Source of the DNA: Acidobacteriota bacterium
Lineage (GTDB): Bacteria; Acidobacteriota; Terriglobia; Acidiferrales; UBA7541
NCBI GenBank assembly: GCA_013289585.1
Contig: JABCZR010000016.1
Coordinates: 62,001 to 126,000, forward strand
Length of the DNA stretch: 64,000 bases
Direction: 5' to 3'
In this document: positions 42,978-51,913 of the stretch, one piece after another
How positions within the stretch are numbered: the first letter of the stretch is position 1
How the letters are laid out: every line of letters begins with the position of its first letter
Position numbers and translations under genes: made by a program
The notes under the pieces: generated by a model
What the model saw: the letters and a program-made list of their open reading frames with translations, nothing else
Told to the model about the DNA's origin: nothing
Databases searched by the model: none

Positions 42978-43512
42978 GGGCTAGGCGATCCTTGTTTTTA
43001 ACTTGGCCTCGTTCTTCCCAGAGAGACGTTCAGCTCCAAGGAGGTGCCGCAGGGAGACAGAAGGGAAAGGACGTGCGCATCGCTGGGACCTGCGCGGCGC
43101 TGGGCCGGGCGATTTTTGCAATCGAAAGCCTAGCATATTGGCGGCTGGCGGACAAACGGTGGGGAGGGGAAAAAACGTCGAAATGTTTGCATGTTAGAGT
43201 GCCGGAAAGCTGCAAGGTCGACCAGGATAGCCCGGGATTTAAAGTAATCCTTGAGGGATTTTGGTGGGGTACCCCTGACACCCCGGCATTTTTTAAAAAG
43301 AGTGCGGATCCCGTTGATCGCAAAAGAGTTGTGAAACGCTCTTGGTGCAAAAAGCGTCAAGAGAGCGAGAATCGTATCGTTTAAACCTAGGGGGCATTGC
43401 AGTTGCGTCCGGAATCCAAATTGTGAATGTGAACGCCGGAATGCCGGCCGGCGCTGCCCGGAGGTGTGCGAGTACCAAACTGCGCCCAATCACGGGCGGC
43501 CGCAACTTTCTC
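42978..43512. other. Gene-free 535-bp stretch
   Basis: No open frame here looks like a protein on either strand; the long plus-strand frame near 42953-43384 has no recognisable motif, no ribosome binding site and atypical composition. The right half is A+T-richer than its surroundings and holds a 10-bp palindrome GGGGTACCCC (43266-43275). Presumably it holds the mqnD promoter and the 3' end of the lectin transcript, and possibly a dispersed repeat. I saw no clear terminator. Confidence 0.4.
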
Positions 43513-44553
43513 CTATTGCGTGTAGCCGATGAACCAGCGCTGGTTACTGCCGCCGTTGCAGTTGTACTGAATGATGTTGGTATTGTTGGCGTTGCCGCCG
43601 CCCTGCACGTCCAGACATTTGCCGCTATTGACGTTCACCAGTTCGAAGTTGTTGTTTGGAGCGCGGCCGCGCCAGCGCTGGTTTGCTCCACCGTTCCAGG
43701 TGTATTGCTGAACGTTGGCACCGTTGCCGCGGCTGCCTCCGGCAACCTCCATAACCATGCCGCTGTTTACGCTCTGGATCACATACTCATTTCTACCCAC
43801 GGAGATGAACACCCATTTCTGGTTCGCGCCTCCGTTGCAGCCGTACTGCTGCACGTTCGCTCCGGGCCTACGACTGTCGCCGTAGACGTCCACGCACTTG
43901 CGCGAGCCCACATTCAAGATCATCCCGGTAAACTGCCGCGGGCCCGGAGGGCCGACCATGCCGGGCGGCGGAGGTGGTGGCGGGATGCCCGGACCTCCCG
44001 GTCCGCCCGGATAAGCGGGGCCGCCTGGTCCGCCAGGGATCGAATAGCCAGCGTACCAGCGCTGATTCGCTCCGCCGTTGCACTGCCACTGGAGAATGTT
44101 TACGTTATTGCCCATGCCGCCGCCCTGGACATCAAGGCATTTGCCGCTGTTCACGTTGACCAGCTCAAAATTGCTGTTTGGTCCGCGCGCGCGCCAGCGC
44201 TGATTCATGCCGCCATTCCAGGGGTATTGCTGCACGTTTGCGCCATTGTCGCGGCCACCTCCCGTCACGTCGAGAACCATGCCGCTGTTTACGTTGCGGA
44301 TAGCGAATTGGTCGCCTCCCAACGCGATAAATTCCCAGCGCTGGTTTCCGCCGCCATTGCAGGCGTATTGCTGAACATTTGCGCCCTTATTCGTGCTGTC
44401 TCCGTAGACGTCCACGCATTTGCCTGAATTGACATTGCGAATCAATCCTCCGTACTGTGAGCTTCCCTGCAGCTCCATCTGTGCGGACGCTACGGCAGCA
44501 GTGAACAATGAGAAGACAACTAGAGAGCAAAACATGGCTGAAGTTCGCATCAT
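43513..44553 (-). CDS. Secreted double ricin-type beta-trefoil lectin
   Basis: The 346-residue product has a signal peptide (about residues 1-25) and two ricin B-type domains (about 35-168 and 205-345) linked by a glycine/proline run (GGPGGPAYPGGPGGPG, then PPPPPPP). Each domain has three internal repeats with a QxW signature: NQRWEF, NQRWRA and NQRWYA, then NQKWVF, NQRWRG and NQRWFI. LVNVNSGKCLDVQGGG recurs in both halves, so the two domains arose by a recent duplication. It probably binds polysaccharide outside the cell. GGAG lies six bases before the first ATG. Confidence 0.9.
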   Translation of the reverse strand: MMRTSAMFCSLVVFSLFTAAVASAQMELQGSSQYGGLIRNVNSGKCVDVYGDSTNKGANVQQYACNGGGNQRWEFIALGGDQFAIRNVNSGMVLDVTGGGRDNGANVQQYPWNGGMNQRWRARGPNSNFELVNVNSGKCLDVQGGGMGNNVNILQWQCNGGANQRWYAGYSIPGGPGGPAYPGGPGGPGIPPPPPPPGMVGPPGPRQFTGMILNVGSRKCVDVYGDSRRPGANVQQYGCNGGANQKWVFISVGRNEYVIQSVNSGMVMEVAGGSRGNGANVQQYTWNGGANQRWRGRAPNNNFELVNVNSGKCLDVQGGGNANNTNIIQYNCNGGSNQRWFIGYTQ

Positions 44554-44728
44554 GGCAGGCTCCTTGCGGCGCGTCCTTGCATGTGGGGCGCAATTCGCTC
44601 TGAGAGTTGAAGCAGCGAGAGATGAGGAGAGGATACCACTTCTGAAATTCGTCGGGGAGAAGCGGGATGGGGAAGGCCCTGGAGAAGATCGTAAGGGACG
44701 CTCGTCCGGGAGTGGCTACGGAACGAAC

Positions 44729-45499
44729 CTACCTGGCAGTCCAGCCGCCGTCGATCAGAATGGTGTGGCCGGTGATGAGGGCGGCAGCGGGCGAGGCCAG
44801 GAAAATGATGGCGCCGGCGACGTCCATGGGTTCGCCGATACGGTGGAGCGCGGCGATACGCTCGATAACGTCATCGCGAAATGCGGGGTCGGCGAGGGCT
44901 TCGTCGGTGCCAGGAGTGGCTATGAAGGTGGGGGCGACGGCGTTCACTGTGATGTTATACGGGCCCCATTCGACGGCGAGACATTTTGTGAGGTGTGAAA
45001 CGGCGGCTTTGCTGGCGCAGTAGACCGATTCGGTGGGCAAGGCGGCGAATCCGGCTTGCGAGCTCATGTTGATGATGCGGCCACCTTTTTGGCGCATCAT
45101 GATTTTGGCAGCGGCCTGGCTGGCGAAGAAGGTTGATTTCAAATTGAGCGCGAGCGTCAGATCGAAGTCTCGTTCGCTGACGTCGAGAGCGAGGCCGCTG
45201 ACGCCATTGCCGGCGTTGTTCACAAGTATATCGAGCTTGCCGAAATGTTCGGCGGCGTCCTGGATGGCGCGGGAGATTTGAGCGAGATTGGTGACATCCA
45301 TCTGCAAACGGAGCGCCTTGCGGCCTTTCGCTTCGATTTCGCGAACTAGATCGTGCGCGGTGCTGCCGTCGCGTAAACCGAGAGCGACATCCGCACCCGC
45401 GTGAGCAAACGCCAGAGCAATGGCGCGGCCCAAACCACGCGCGGCGCCGGTTACCAGTGCGATTTGCCCAGTGAGGCTGAAACTTGGAAATTCATTCAT
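44729..45499 (-). CDS. Short-chain dehydrogenase/reductase
   Basis: The 256-residue protein is a classical SDR with the cofactor loop TGAARGLGRAIALAFA (about residues 15-30), NNAGNG, the catalytic Ser and YCASKAAVSHLTK (Tyr and Lys), and the C-terminal IIFLASPAAALITGHTILIDGGW. The Asp/Arg pattern after the second strand does not settle NAD or NADP preference. AAGGGG precedes the ATG. Its substrate is unknown; the next gene upstream is a putative metalloprotease. Confidence 0.9.
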   Translation of the reverse strand: MNEFPSFSLTGQIALVTGAARGLGRAIALAFAHAGADVALGLRDGSTAHDLVREIEAKGRKALRLQMDVTNLAQISRAIQDAAEHFGKLDILVNNAGNGVSGLALDVSERDFDLTLALNLKSTFFASQAAAKIMMRQKGGRIINMSSQAGFAALPTESVYCASKAAVSHLTKCLAVEWGPYNITVNAVAPTFIATPGTDEALADPAFRDDVIERIAALHRIGEPMDVAGAIIFLASPAAALITGHTILIDGGWTAR

Positions 45500-45570
45500 T
45501 CGAACACCCCTTCGACCTGCGGGATGCGGTTATCAAGAAAGTGTAAAAAACTCCACGAAAAAAAACGATG

Positions 45571-46656
45571 CTAAAGCGAAGACACCATGCGGGCGATGGC
45601 GTCGCTGAAAGTGGCGCGGCCGTCGAGATAGGGCTGCCAGAATCTTTGCAGAACATCTAGGTAATCTTTCCAGCCACGCGCGTAGAGGCCTTCGCGGACG
45701 GCGTAAGGAGTGTAACCACCGCCGGGGACGCTGCCGCTGTGGCTGGCGGGAGCGACGTCGGAGGAGGCGAGGATGGGACGGATGACTTCACCGGTGGTGT
45801 AAAAAATCAGTGCGTGCCAAAGATCGCGCGGAATGGCTTTATCGCGCTGGCGGCACTCGCGAATGATGGCCTCCTGAACAGGTTCAGCGATGCCGTGAGA
45901 GGCTTCGTGGAAAAGAACTTCGAGCGCTTCCGGACCCTGGTTGCGCGGATCGAGACTGGCAATGGTAACGCGCAAAGGATCGACCGTGGTGTAGGCGCCG
46001 GATGAATTGGCGTAGGCAGAAAGGTCGACGCGGATTTTCTGGCGCGGCCAATGAGTGTCGTAAATATCGGCGAGGCGTTCGGAAATGCCGACGCCTTGTT
46101 CGATCACCAGAGGAGAAACGCGCTGAATCCAGCGGCGGTTGGCGCGATCGTGATCCGGCCAAAGATGCGCGCGGTAGACGGGGGCGGCGGCTTCCAGCAC
46201 CTGAGCGAGCTTTGGCTGCAAACCGGCGTCGCAGAATCTCCGGTTTCTGCCGGAGAGTTCGTCGCAATCCTCGAAGTCGCCGAGCTGGTTTTTCAATTGG
46301 ATAAGCTCGGTGGTGAAAAGGGGATCTTTGGAGGCGAAGTTTGCAGCGTAGTAGGCGACGGCTTCGTCCCAGATTTTTTGTTCGGCAGACGTGAGCGTGG
46401 GCTTGGCGTCGGGCGATGTTTTCATTACCGGCGCGGAAGATTTGCCGCCCTTTTCCGAAGCCGTTGCTGCCGCAGTCAGCTGCCTGGCTTCGTGGTAGAG
46501 CGTGTGATGAAGATTGATCCAGAATCCGCTGTGAAGCTCGAAGACGGGAAGAGGGCCGTAGGTGGAAGCGGATTGCGGGGCCGCCGCGGCGCGCAAGCAA
46601 GCGAACGATGCAAGAAACAGCAGCAAAAAGAAGCGTATGTGAGCTGGACGGCGCAT
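45571..46656 (-). CDS. Secreted putative HEXXH zinc metalloprotease-like protein
   Basis: The 361-residue product has a signal peptide (RFFLLLFLASFACLRAAAA) and contains LEVLFHEASHGIAEPVQ, an HEXXH motif at H250-E251-H254. A downstream Glu, possibly in LIFYTTGEVIRP, could be a third ligand as in gluzincins. I do not recognise the family; the rest has no known domain. The ATG at 46656 is chosen over the longer frame because the signal peptide then starts immediately, but no Shine-Dalgarno sequence is evident. Confidence 0.6.
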   Translation of the reverse strand: MRRPAHIRFFLLLFLASFACLRAAAAPQSASTYGPLPVFELHSGFWINLHHTLYHEARQLTAAATASEKGGKSSAPVMKTSPDAKPTLTSAEQKIWDEAVAYYAANFASKDPLFTTELIQLKNQLGDFEDCDELSGRNRRFCDAGLQPKLAQVLEAAAPVYRAHLWPDHDRANRRWIQRVSPLVIEQGVGISERLADIYDTHWPRQKIRVDLSAYANSSGAYTTVDPLRVTIASLDPRNQGPEALEVLFHEASHGIAEPVQEAIIRECRQRDKAIPRDLWHALIFYTTGEVIRPILASSDVAPASHSGSVPGGGYTPYAVREGLYARGWKDYLDVLQRFWQPYLDGRATFSDAIARMVSSL

Positions 46657-46798
46657 TAAGAATCGCACGATAGTAGCGCCAAGTCTTACGCAGCACAAAT
46701 GCGTCGGCCGAAGAATCGAGCGAAGGAGTGAATGGGGCTCCCGCTTGGGCGGCAATCGCGTTATTATCCCGGCGCAACTCACTTGTTAGAGAGGCCTC

Positions 46799-48388
46799 AT
46801 GAAAAAGTTGATTCGAACGGCATGGCTCACGGGCGTTCTGCTTCTGCCCGCGGTTCTCCTGGCCCAACAGCCGGCGGAACTGCCGGCGCTCAAGCAGGAA
46901 GCCGTCACGGAGGTGGACCGCCTGCAGACATTCACGCAACAGATGGTGGACCAGATCTTCAGCTACAGCGAGCTGGGCTTCCAGGAATTCGAGACTTCGC
47001 GCTACGTCACGGGAATCCTGGAGAAGAATGGATTTCATGTGGAGCGAGGAGTCGCGGGTATTCCGACCGCGTGGGAGGCTACCTACGGCAGCGGAAAGCC
47101 GGTTATTGCATTCATCACGGACATTGATTGCATCCCGCGGGCCTCGCAGAAGCCCGGCGTGGCGTATCACGAACCGCTGATCGAGGGAGCGCCGGGACAC
47201 GGCGAAGGGCACAATTCGGGGATGGCGGTAAACGTCACGGCAGTATTGGTGCTGAAGAAACTGATGGCGGAACACAAGATCGCGGGAACCCTGAAAGTCT
47301 TTCCCGGGGTGGCTGAGGAACTGCTTGGCTCAAAAGCATTTTACGTGCGCGCGGGACTTTTCAAGGATGTGGACATCGTGCTGGGCACGCATGTGTGGCA
47401 CGAGTTTTCGACGTCGTACGGGACCGGCGAAGGGAAGTCGAGCGGATTGGTTTCGGTGCAATATTTTTTCCATGGTAAGGCGGCGCACGCGGCGGGTGCG
47501 CCGTGGGACGGTCGGAGCGCGCTGGACGGAGTTTCGCTGATGAATGCCGGCTGGGAATTTCGCCGGGAACACCTGCGGCTCCAGCAGCGGTCGCACTACG
47601 TGATCATCAATGGCGGCGATCAACCGAATGTGGTCCCGTCGGAGGCCGCGGTCTGGTATTACTTCCGCGAGCTGGACTACTCGCACATCAAAGGACTCTA
47701 TGAGATCGGCAATACCGTGTCCGAAGCGGCGGCGAAGATGAGCGAGACCACGGTCGATCGCAAGCTGGTAGGTTCGGCGTGGCCCACGCACTTCAACAAA
47801 GTGATTGCCGAGGCGCAGCAGAAGAATATCGAACAAGTGGGAATGCCGAAGTGGAGCGAAGCGGATCAGACGCTGGCGAAGTCGCTGCAGAAAGAGATTG
47901 GCGCGAAAATGGAAGGGCTGAAAGACAAAGTCAAGCCGCTCTCCGAGCCGGTGAAAGATCCCATCGGCGGCGGCTCAGACGACGTCGGCGACATTTCCTG
48001 GAACGTTCCCATGGTGTACATGTTTTACCCGGCGAATATTCCGAATCTGCCGGGACACAGTTGGGCAAACGCGGTGTCCATGGCCACGCCCATCGCGCAC
48101 AAGGGTTCAACGGCGGGCGCCAAGGTGCAGGCAATGACTGCGCTGGATTTTCTGCTGCAGCCGGAACTCGTGAAGCAGGCCTGGGATTATTTTCGCGATG
48201 TACAAACCAAGGAGGTTCATTACGAATCGTTTTTGGCGCCGGGAGACAAGCCTGCAATTGAAATGAACAAGGAAAAAATGGAGCAGTTCCTGCCGCAACT
48301 GAAGAAATATTATTACGATCCGACGAAGTATAAAAGCTATCTGGAGCAGCTCGGGATTTCCTATCCGACCGTTAAAGCGCAACCGTAA
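46799..48388 (+). CDS. Secreted M20-family amidohydrolase
   Basis: The 529-residue product has a signal peptide ending LLAQQ and an M20D-type metallohydrolase domain resembling the p-aminobenzoyl-glutamate hydrolase subunit AbgB. It has AFITDIDCIPRAS and APGHGEGHNSGMAVNVT for the metal-binding Asp and His, FPGVAEELLGSKAFYV with the catalytic Glu pair, THVWHEFSTSYG, and PIGGGSDDVGDISWNVP with the final ligand. The dimerisation domain begins near residue 215 (VSVQYFFHGKAAHAAGAPWDGRSALD). The natural substrate is probably an N-acyl amino acid or a peptide. Confidence 0.88.
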   Translation: MKKLIRTAWLTGVLLLPAVLLAQQPAELPALKQEAVTEVDRLQTFTQQMVDQIFSYSELGFQEFETSRYVTGILEKNGFHVERGVAGIPTAWEATYGSGKPVIAFITDIDCIPRASQKPGVAYHEPLIEGAPGHGEGHNSGMAVNVTAVLVLKKLMAEHKIAGTLKVFPGVAEELLGSKAFYVRAGLFKDVDIVLGTHVWHEFSTSYGTGEGKSSGLVSVQYFFHGKAAHAAGAPWDGRSALDGVSLMNAGWEFRREHLRLQQRSHYVIINGGDQPNVVPSEAAVWYYFRELDYSHIKGLYEIGNTVSEAAAKMSETTVDRKLVGSAWPTHFNKVIAEAQQKNIEQVGMPKWSEADQTLAKSLQKEIGAKMEGLKDKVKPLSEPVKDPIGGGSDDVGDISWNVPMVYMFYPANIPNLPGHSWANAVSMATPIAHKGSTAGAKVQAMTALDFLLQPELVKQAWDYFRDVQTKEVHYESFLAPGDKPAIEMNKEKMEQFLPQLKKYYYDPTKYKSYLEQLGISYPTVKAQP

Positions 48389-48447
48389 CGGGGCGCTCGC
48401 TAGGGTTGATTCGAAAGAGCGATTGGCAGATTTTTGGAGCTGCCACG

Positions 48448-49398
48448 TTATTCCGCCTTGGGATCCGATTCGTTGCCGACAGCGCCTTGATGGTCGGCTG
48501 CATGCATGCTGCCGTCGGCGTCGCGGAAGAAGGATCGTTGGCCGGTGCGGCCGTAGTGAAGCGGGGTTGCCGCAAGCTGGTATTTTGCCGGAGCGCCAAG
48601 GTTGCTGGCTCCGACGATGACGTAGCGAAAGGTGTAGCCGTCTTTCACGCCCGCCGCGAAATCGGCATCCAGGAGGCCGGCAGCGTCCCCATTTGCTTCG
48701 CCACGCGCGGGCGGACCCAGGTTCGCGAGGGACTCGGGCAACCGTGAATATTTCTTGCGATAGGCTTCGACGGCCGCGGCGATCGCTTTCACTGCCTGGA
48801 TGGCGTCCTTCTCATTGGTTTCACTTTCCGCGGCGTCCCACTCTGCTTCGAGCGCGGGAAGATCGAGAAGCAGCAATCCCAGGGAGAGCAGCTTCCATTC
48901 GCCTTTCTCGAGTACAAAACCCATAGTGACATGGCGAAGGGTTGCCCCGGCCGCATCGTTGGCGTCGCGAAGGTCCATGGGCAAAAAGGCGATGTTGTCG
49001 CGAAGATCCGTGCCGCCGATCTGCATCTCGGTGGTGACTTCGGGAGTCTGGCAGCGCAGGATCGGGCGACCGGCGGGATTCGCGGAAGTGGTGGCTTTGC
49101 CGGGCTCATTGAGCAGGACGAAACGTTTCATGAACGCGACTCGCGCGGGCGGAGTCATGCGTGTGAAGGCTTCTTTGTTGCGCGCAGTGAGAAAACGGGC
49201 GAAGTCCGCCTGGCTTTGGGAACATGCGGCGGACAAAACGTCGCGTAGCGCCAGATCGGGAGTGGTGGCCGCGAAGGAAACGATAACCCCCGGAGCTCGC
49301 GAACTTGATTCTTGCGCAAGGGCAGACGCGGCGGCGAAGAGAGCCGCGCAAAACAGGAACAGGGTTCGTCGAAGCATGTTCTTTGGATGCGAACTCAC
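48448..49398 (-). CDS. Secreted protein with pilin-like C-terminal domain
   Basis: The 316-residue product has a signal peptide (FLFCAALFAAASALA). Residues 40-200 form an unrecognised region. The C-terminal 110 residues (AVEAYRKKYSRLPESLANLGPP, then GYTFRYVIVGA and the closing GRTGQRSFFRDADGSMH) resemble the globular part of acidobacterial type IV pilins and T2SS pseudopilins. There is no prepilin cleavage motif at the N terminus, so the domain seems detached from pilus assembly. The start is GTG with AAGGA six bases upstream, one base after the preceding gene's stop. Confidence 0.6.
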   Translation of the reverse strand: MSSHPKNMLRRTLFLFCAALFAAASALAQESSSRAPGVIVSFAATTPDLALRDVLSAACSQSQADFARFLTARNKEAFTRMTPPARVAFMKRFVLLNEPGKATTSANPAGRPILRCQTPEVTTEMQIGGTDLRDNIAFLPMDLRDANDAAGATLRHVTMGFVLEKGEWKLLSLGLLLLDLPALEAEWDAAESETNEKDAIQAVKAIAAAVEAYRKKYSRLPESLANLGPPARGEANGDAAGLLDADFAAGVKDGYTFRYVIVGASNLGAPAKYQLAATPLHYGRTGQRSFFRDADGSMHAADHQGAVGNESDPKAE

Positions 49399-49399
49399 G

Positions 49400-49750
49400 T
49401 CAATCCTTTGCCATGCTCAAGATGGCCGCTAAATTCTGCGTGAAGGACGAGCGCGGCAGCACTTCGTCGCAACCGGCGGCTTGCGCCTCAGCGGCGAGTT
49501 CTGTCTGCACGTGCGAGAGGAATCCCACCACGCGGACGTCTTTCCGGGAGACGCGCAACAGCTCGATGGTCTGGATGGGGTGGCTGCGGGAATTCAGATC
49601 CACGATGACGAGTTTTGGCTGGCTCGTCATGAGATCCATCAACGCATCGCCGGTTGCCGCCACTTTCACATCCACGCCGAGCTGCTTGGCGGTCTCCGCC
49701 AGTTTCATCTGGAAAAACAGGTCATCCATCAACGCCACAACTTTTCCCAT
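49400..49750 (-). CDS. Receiver-like protein without clear phosphoacceptor site
   Basis: The 116-residue protein folds like a CheY-type receiver: VVALMDDLFFQMKLAETAKQLG, LVIVDLNSR with an Asp in the phosphoacceptor position, VRVVGFLSHVQTELAAEAQAAGCDEVLPRSSFTQNL. The Lys that normally follows the fifth strand is replaced (LPRSSF), and the N-terminal acid pair is incomplete, so it may not be phosphorylated. The ATG at 49750 has GAGGA nearby. It is followed by the pilin-like gene with only one base between stop and start. Confidence 0.6.
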   Translation of the reverse strand: MGKVVALMDDLFFQMKLAETAKQLGVDVKVAATGDALMDLMTSQPKLVIVDLNSRSHPIQTIELLRVSRKDVRVVGFLSHVQTELAAEAQAAGCDEVLPRSSFTQNLAAILSMAKD

Positions 49751-49966
49751 GTGCCCGATCCTCGCTATTCCGACACTGAACATTATGCGCTAGTTCTTCC
49801 CCGCATTCTTTCGAACGGTTTTGCAGGCATTGGGTCAGTTTCCGGTTAGCACGACTTGCCAGGCGCTACAAAGACACGACGGTCTTCCTACGCTTGGGAC
49901 ACCAATTCGAGTGAAATCCGCTGGAACATCTCGGATATATAATGCGGGTCGGAGAGTAACACGTCT

Positions 49967-50975
49967 ATGCTTCGGTATAAGAAACGAGCGGCTTTGATGC
50001 TGTTCCTCTCCCTCATGGGTTCTATTCGCGCCCAAAAGCCCGTATGGAAAGACCCATCGCCTCACACCTCGCGATTTGTGACGGTGGAGAAGGGTGTTCG
50101 CTTGGAAGTGCTCGATTGGGGCGGTTCTGGCAGGCCTCTAGTTCTACTAGCAGGCGGGAGAGACACGGCGCACGTATTTGACGATTTCGCGCCCAAGCTA
50201 ACGCCCAGCTTCCACGTTTACGGCATCACTCGGCGCGGCTTCGGCCAATCCGGTTTTTCCCCTGAGGGCTATGGAGCCGACCGTCTTGGAGACGACGTGC
50301 TAACCGTCCTTGACTCGCTCGAATTGAAAAAAACCAGTGCTGGTGGGACACTCGCTCGGCGGTGAGGAGTTAAGTTCCCTCGCTACGCGACATCCAAACC
50401 GCGTCGCTGGGCTGGTGTATATAGAGGCCGGGTATCCATACGCTTTCGACAATGGCAAAGGACCCTCGATGAAGGAGTTTCTAGACGCCAGGAAACTGAT
50501 GCCGCAAGCTCCGCCGCCAAGCGAATCCGATCCAAGTTTGGCAAGTTTTGCTGCATTACAGCAGGCCTGCCTGCAAGCCTTGGGATTCATCTATCCGGAA
50601 GGAGAGCTTCGACAGCAATACTCTACGACGCCAGAGGGACGGGTCGGAAAGCAACGCGAATTTCCTGGTGACGCGGTGATGCTACAAGGCATGAAGAAGT
50701 ACGCCGATATTCCTGTGCCCGCGCTGGTGATCTTTGCAATCCCCCACGCTCAAGCGAGATGGGTCGATGAAGGCACCGACCACAGGGTGCGTCAGGCTGC
50801 GAAGGCTTTCTCCGCAGCGGAGCTGGCTCTGACAACACAACAAGCGAAAGCATTTGAAGACGGAGTTCCAACCGCACACGTAGTCCGGCTGCGTGGCGCG
50901 GACCATTACGTCTACCTATCAAACGAGTCAGATGTACTGCGCGAAATGAAGTCCTTCCTCAGCACCCTTCAGTAG
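49967..50975 (+). pseudogene. Alpha/beta hydrolase split by a frameshift at a seven-A run
   Basis: The first frame (49967-50365) has a signal peptide, then [22 protein letters not shown], and ends in an unrelated tail after LDSLELKK. The second frame starts [16 protein letters not shown], with the nucleophile Ser, and runs to 50975, ending in RGADHYVYLSNESDV with the catalytic His. Removing one A from the seven-A run at 50327-50333 joins them as [14 protein letters not shown], which is exactly what the family needs. Explanations are a sequencing or assembly error, a true pseudogene, or transcriptional slippage at the A run. Confidence 0.8.
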
Positions 50976-51056
50976 CAAAGCCCGATAAACGCGTACTCGG
51001 AAACTGACCCACCACCGTTTTGCGAGTAAGATGGAGGCCTGCCCGGGAGGTGCCCC

Positions 51057-51587
51057 ATGCAGCCTGCCTCTGCCAGCGATATGCAGCCCGCCGTCTCGCT
51101 CCTGGAAAAGACGCCGCGGCTTCTCGAAACAATGCTTGGAGATTTATCCGGCGAACTTCTGCACTGGAAGCCGGCGCCGGAGCGATGGTCGATCTCCGAG
51201 GTCCTCGCGCATCTTGCGGCGCTCGAACAGGTTTACGCCGAACGCACGTTGCGAATGGTCGCCGAAGATTCCCCTTCACTCGCGAAATACGATCTAGCAG
51301 GGGCCACTTCGCGTGGGGAGTACTCCCGCGGATCCGCGGGAGAAAACCTGGCGCTTTTCACGCGTACGCGACGCTCCACGCTCGCTCTTCTCGTGGGGCT
51401 CCCAGATTCCGCCGGATCTCGCGCCGGAATACATTCGGAGCTAGGAAGCATTACGCTGGCGGAAATGCTCAATGAGTGGGCCAATCATGATCTCGGCCAC
51501 TTGCGGCAAATCGCGGAGCTCTATCGAGCCTACGCTTTTCATCCCAATTCCGGACCCTTCATGAAATATTCGAACCCCACGCCGTGA
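51057..51587 (+). CDS. DinB-like putative metal-dependent enzyme
   Basis: The 176-residue protein is a four-helix DinB-family member: LEKTPRLLETMLGDL, HWKPAPERWSISEVLAHLAALEQVYAERT with the first His ligand, and LNEWANHDLGHLRQIAELYRAY with the second His pair. Relatives use a metal and a thiol cofactor. It overlaps the glutaredoxin-like gene by four bases, so the two are coupled, and a thiol role is a reasonable inference. GGAGG lies eight bases before the ATG. Confidence 0.8.
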   Translation: MQPASASDMQPAVSLLEKTPRLLETMLGDLSGELLHWKPAPERWSISEVLAHLAALEQVYAERTLRMVAEDSPSLAKYDLAGATSRGEYSRGSAGENLALFTRTRRSTLALLVGLPDSAGSRAGIHSELGSITLAEMLNEWANHDLGHLRQIAELYRAYAFHPNSGPFMKYSNPTP

Positions 51588-51874
51588 GCGACTCGCCGGA
51601 AGAGTTGCGCCTTGCCCGCTGCGGGCCTCGCGACGTGACCCTGTATACGCGTCCGGGTTGCCATCTTTGCGATGAAGCGAAGGAGGCAATCGCGCCGCTG
51701 CTGCGCGAGTTCGGCGCGGTGCTGCACGAAGTGAATGTTGATGAAGACATGGTGCTGAAGGAACGGTACGGGTGGGATGTTCCAGTCATCTTTATCGGGC
51801 AACACAAAGCGGCGAAGCATCGCGTGGACTTAGCGCAGTTTCGAAGGCAGCTTCAGAGTGCAGGAACGAACTGA
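51584..51874 (+). CDS. Glutaredoxin-like protein
   Basis: The 96-residue protein has the DUF836/glutaredoxin fold with VTLYTRPGCHLCDEAKEAI (CxxC), VLHEVNVDED and the cis-Pro region YGWDVPVIFIGQHKA. It probably reduces disulfides or glutathionylated proteins in the cytoplasm. The GTG start overlaps the DinB gene's stop by four bases, with no separate ribosome binding site. Confidence 0.85.
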   Translation: MSDSPEELRLARCGPRDVTLYTRPGCHLCDEAKEAIAPLLREFGAVLHEVNVDEDMVLKERYGWDVPVIFIGQHKAAKHRVDLAQFRRQLQSAGTN

Positions 51875-51913
51875 GATTCCGCCGCGATTTTTTCCCGCGA
51901 ACGGTCAGACGGG

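Noticed and set aside
42953-43384. 143-residue plus-strand frame in the gene-free interval
   Set aside because: No ribosome binding site, no motif, and it overlaps the mqnD start region.
43342-44427. 361-residue plus-strand frame opposite the lectin gene
   Set aside because: It reads as Ala/Val-rich repeats generated by the repetitive lectin sequence; the minus-strand frame has a signal peptide, QxW motifs and a Shine-Dalgarno sequence.
45884-47275. 463-residue minus-strand frame over the HEXXH protein and the M20 gene
   Set aside because: Its sequence is Arg/Ser-rich, has no domain, and crosses two genes with signal peptides and catalytic motifs.
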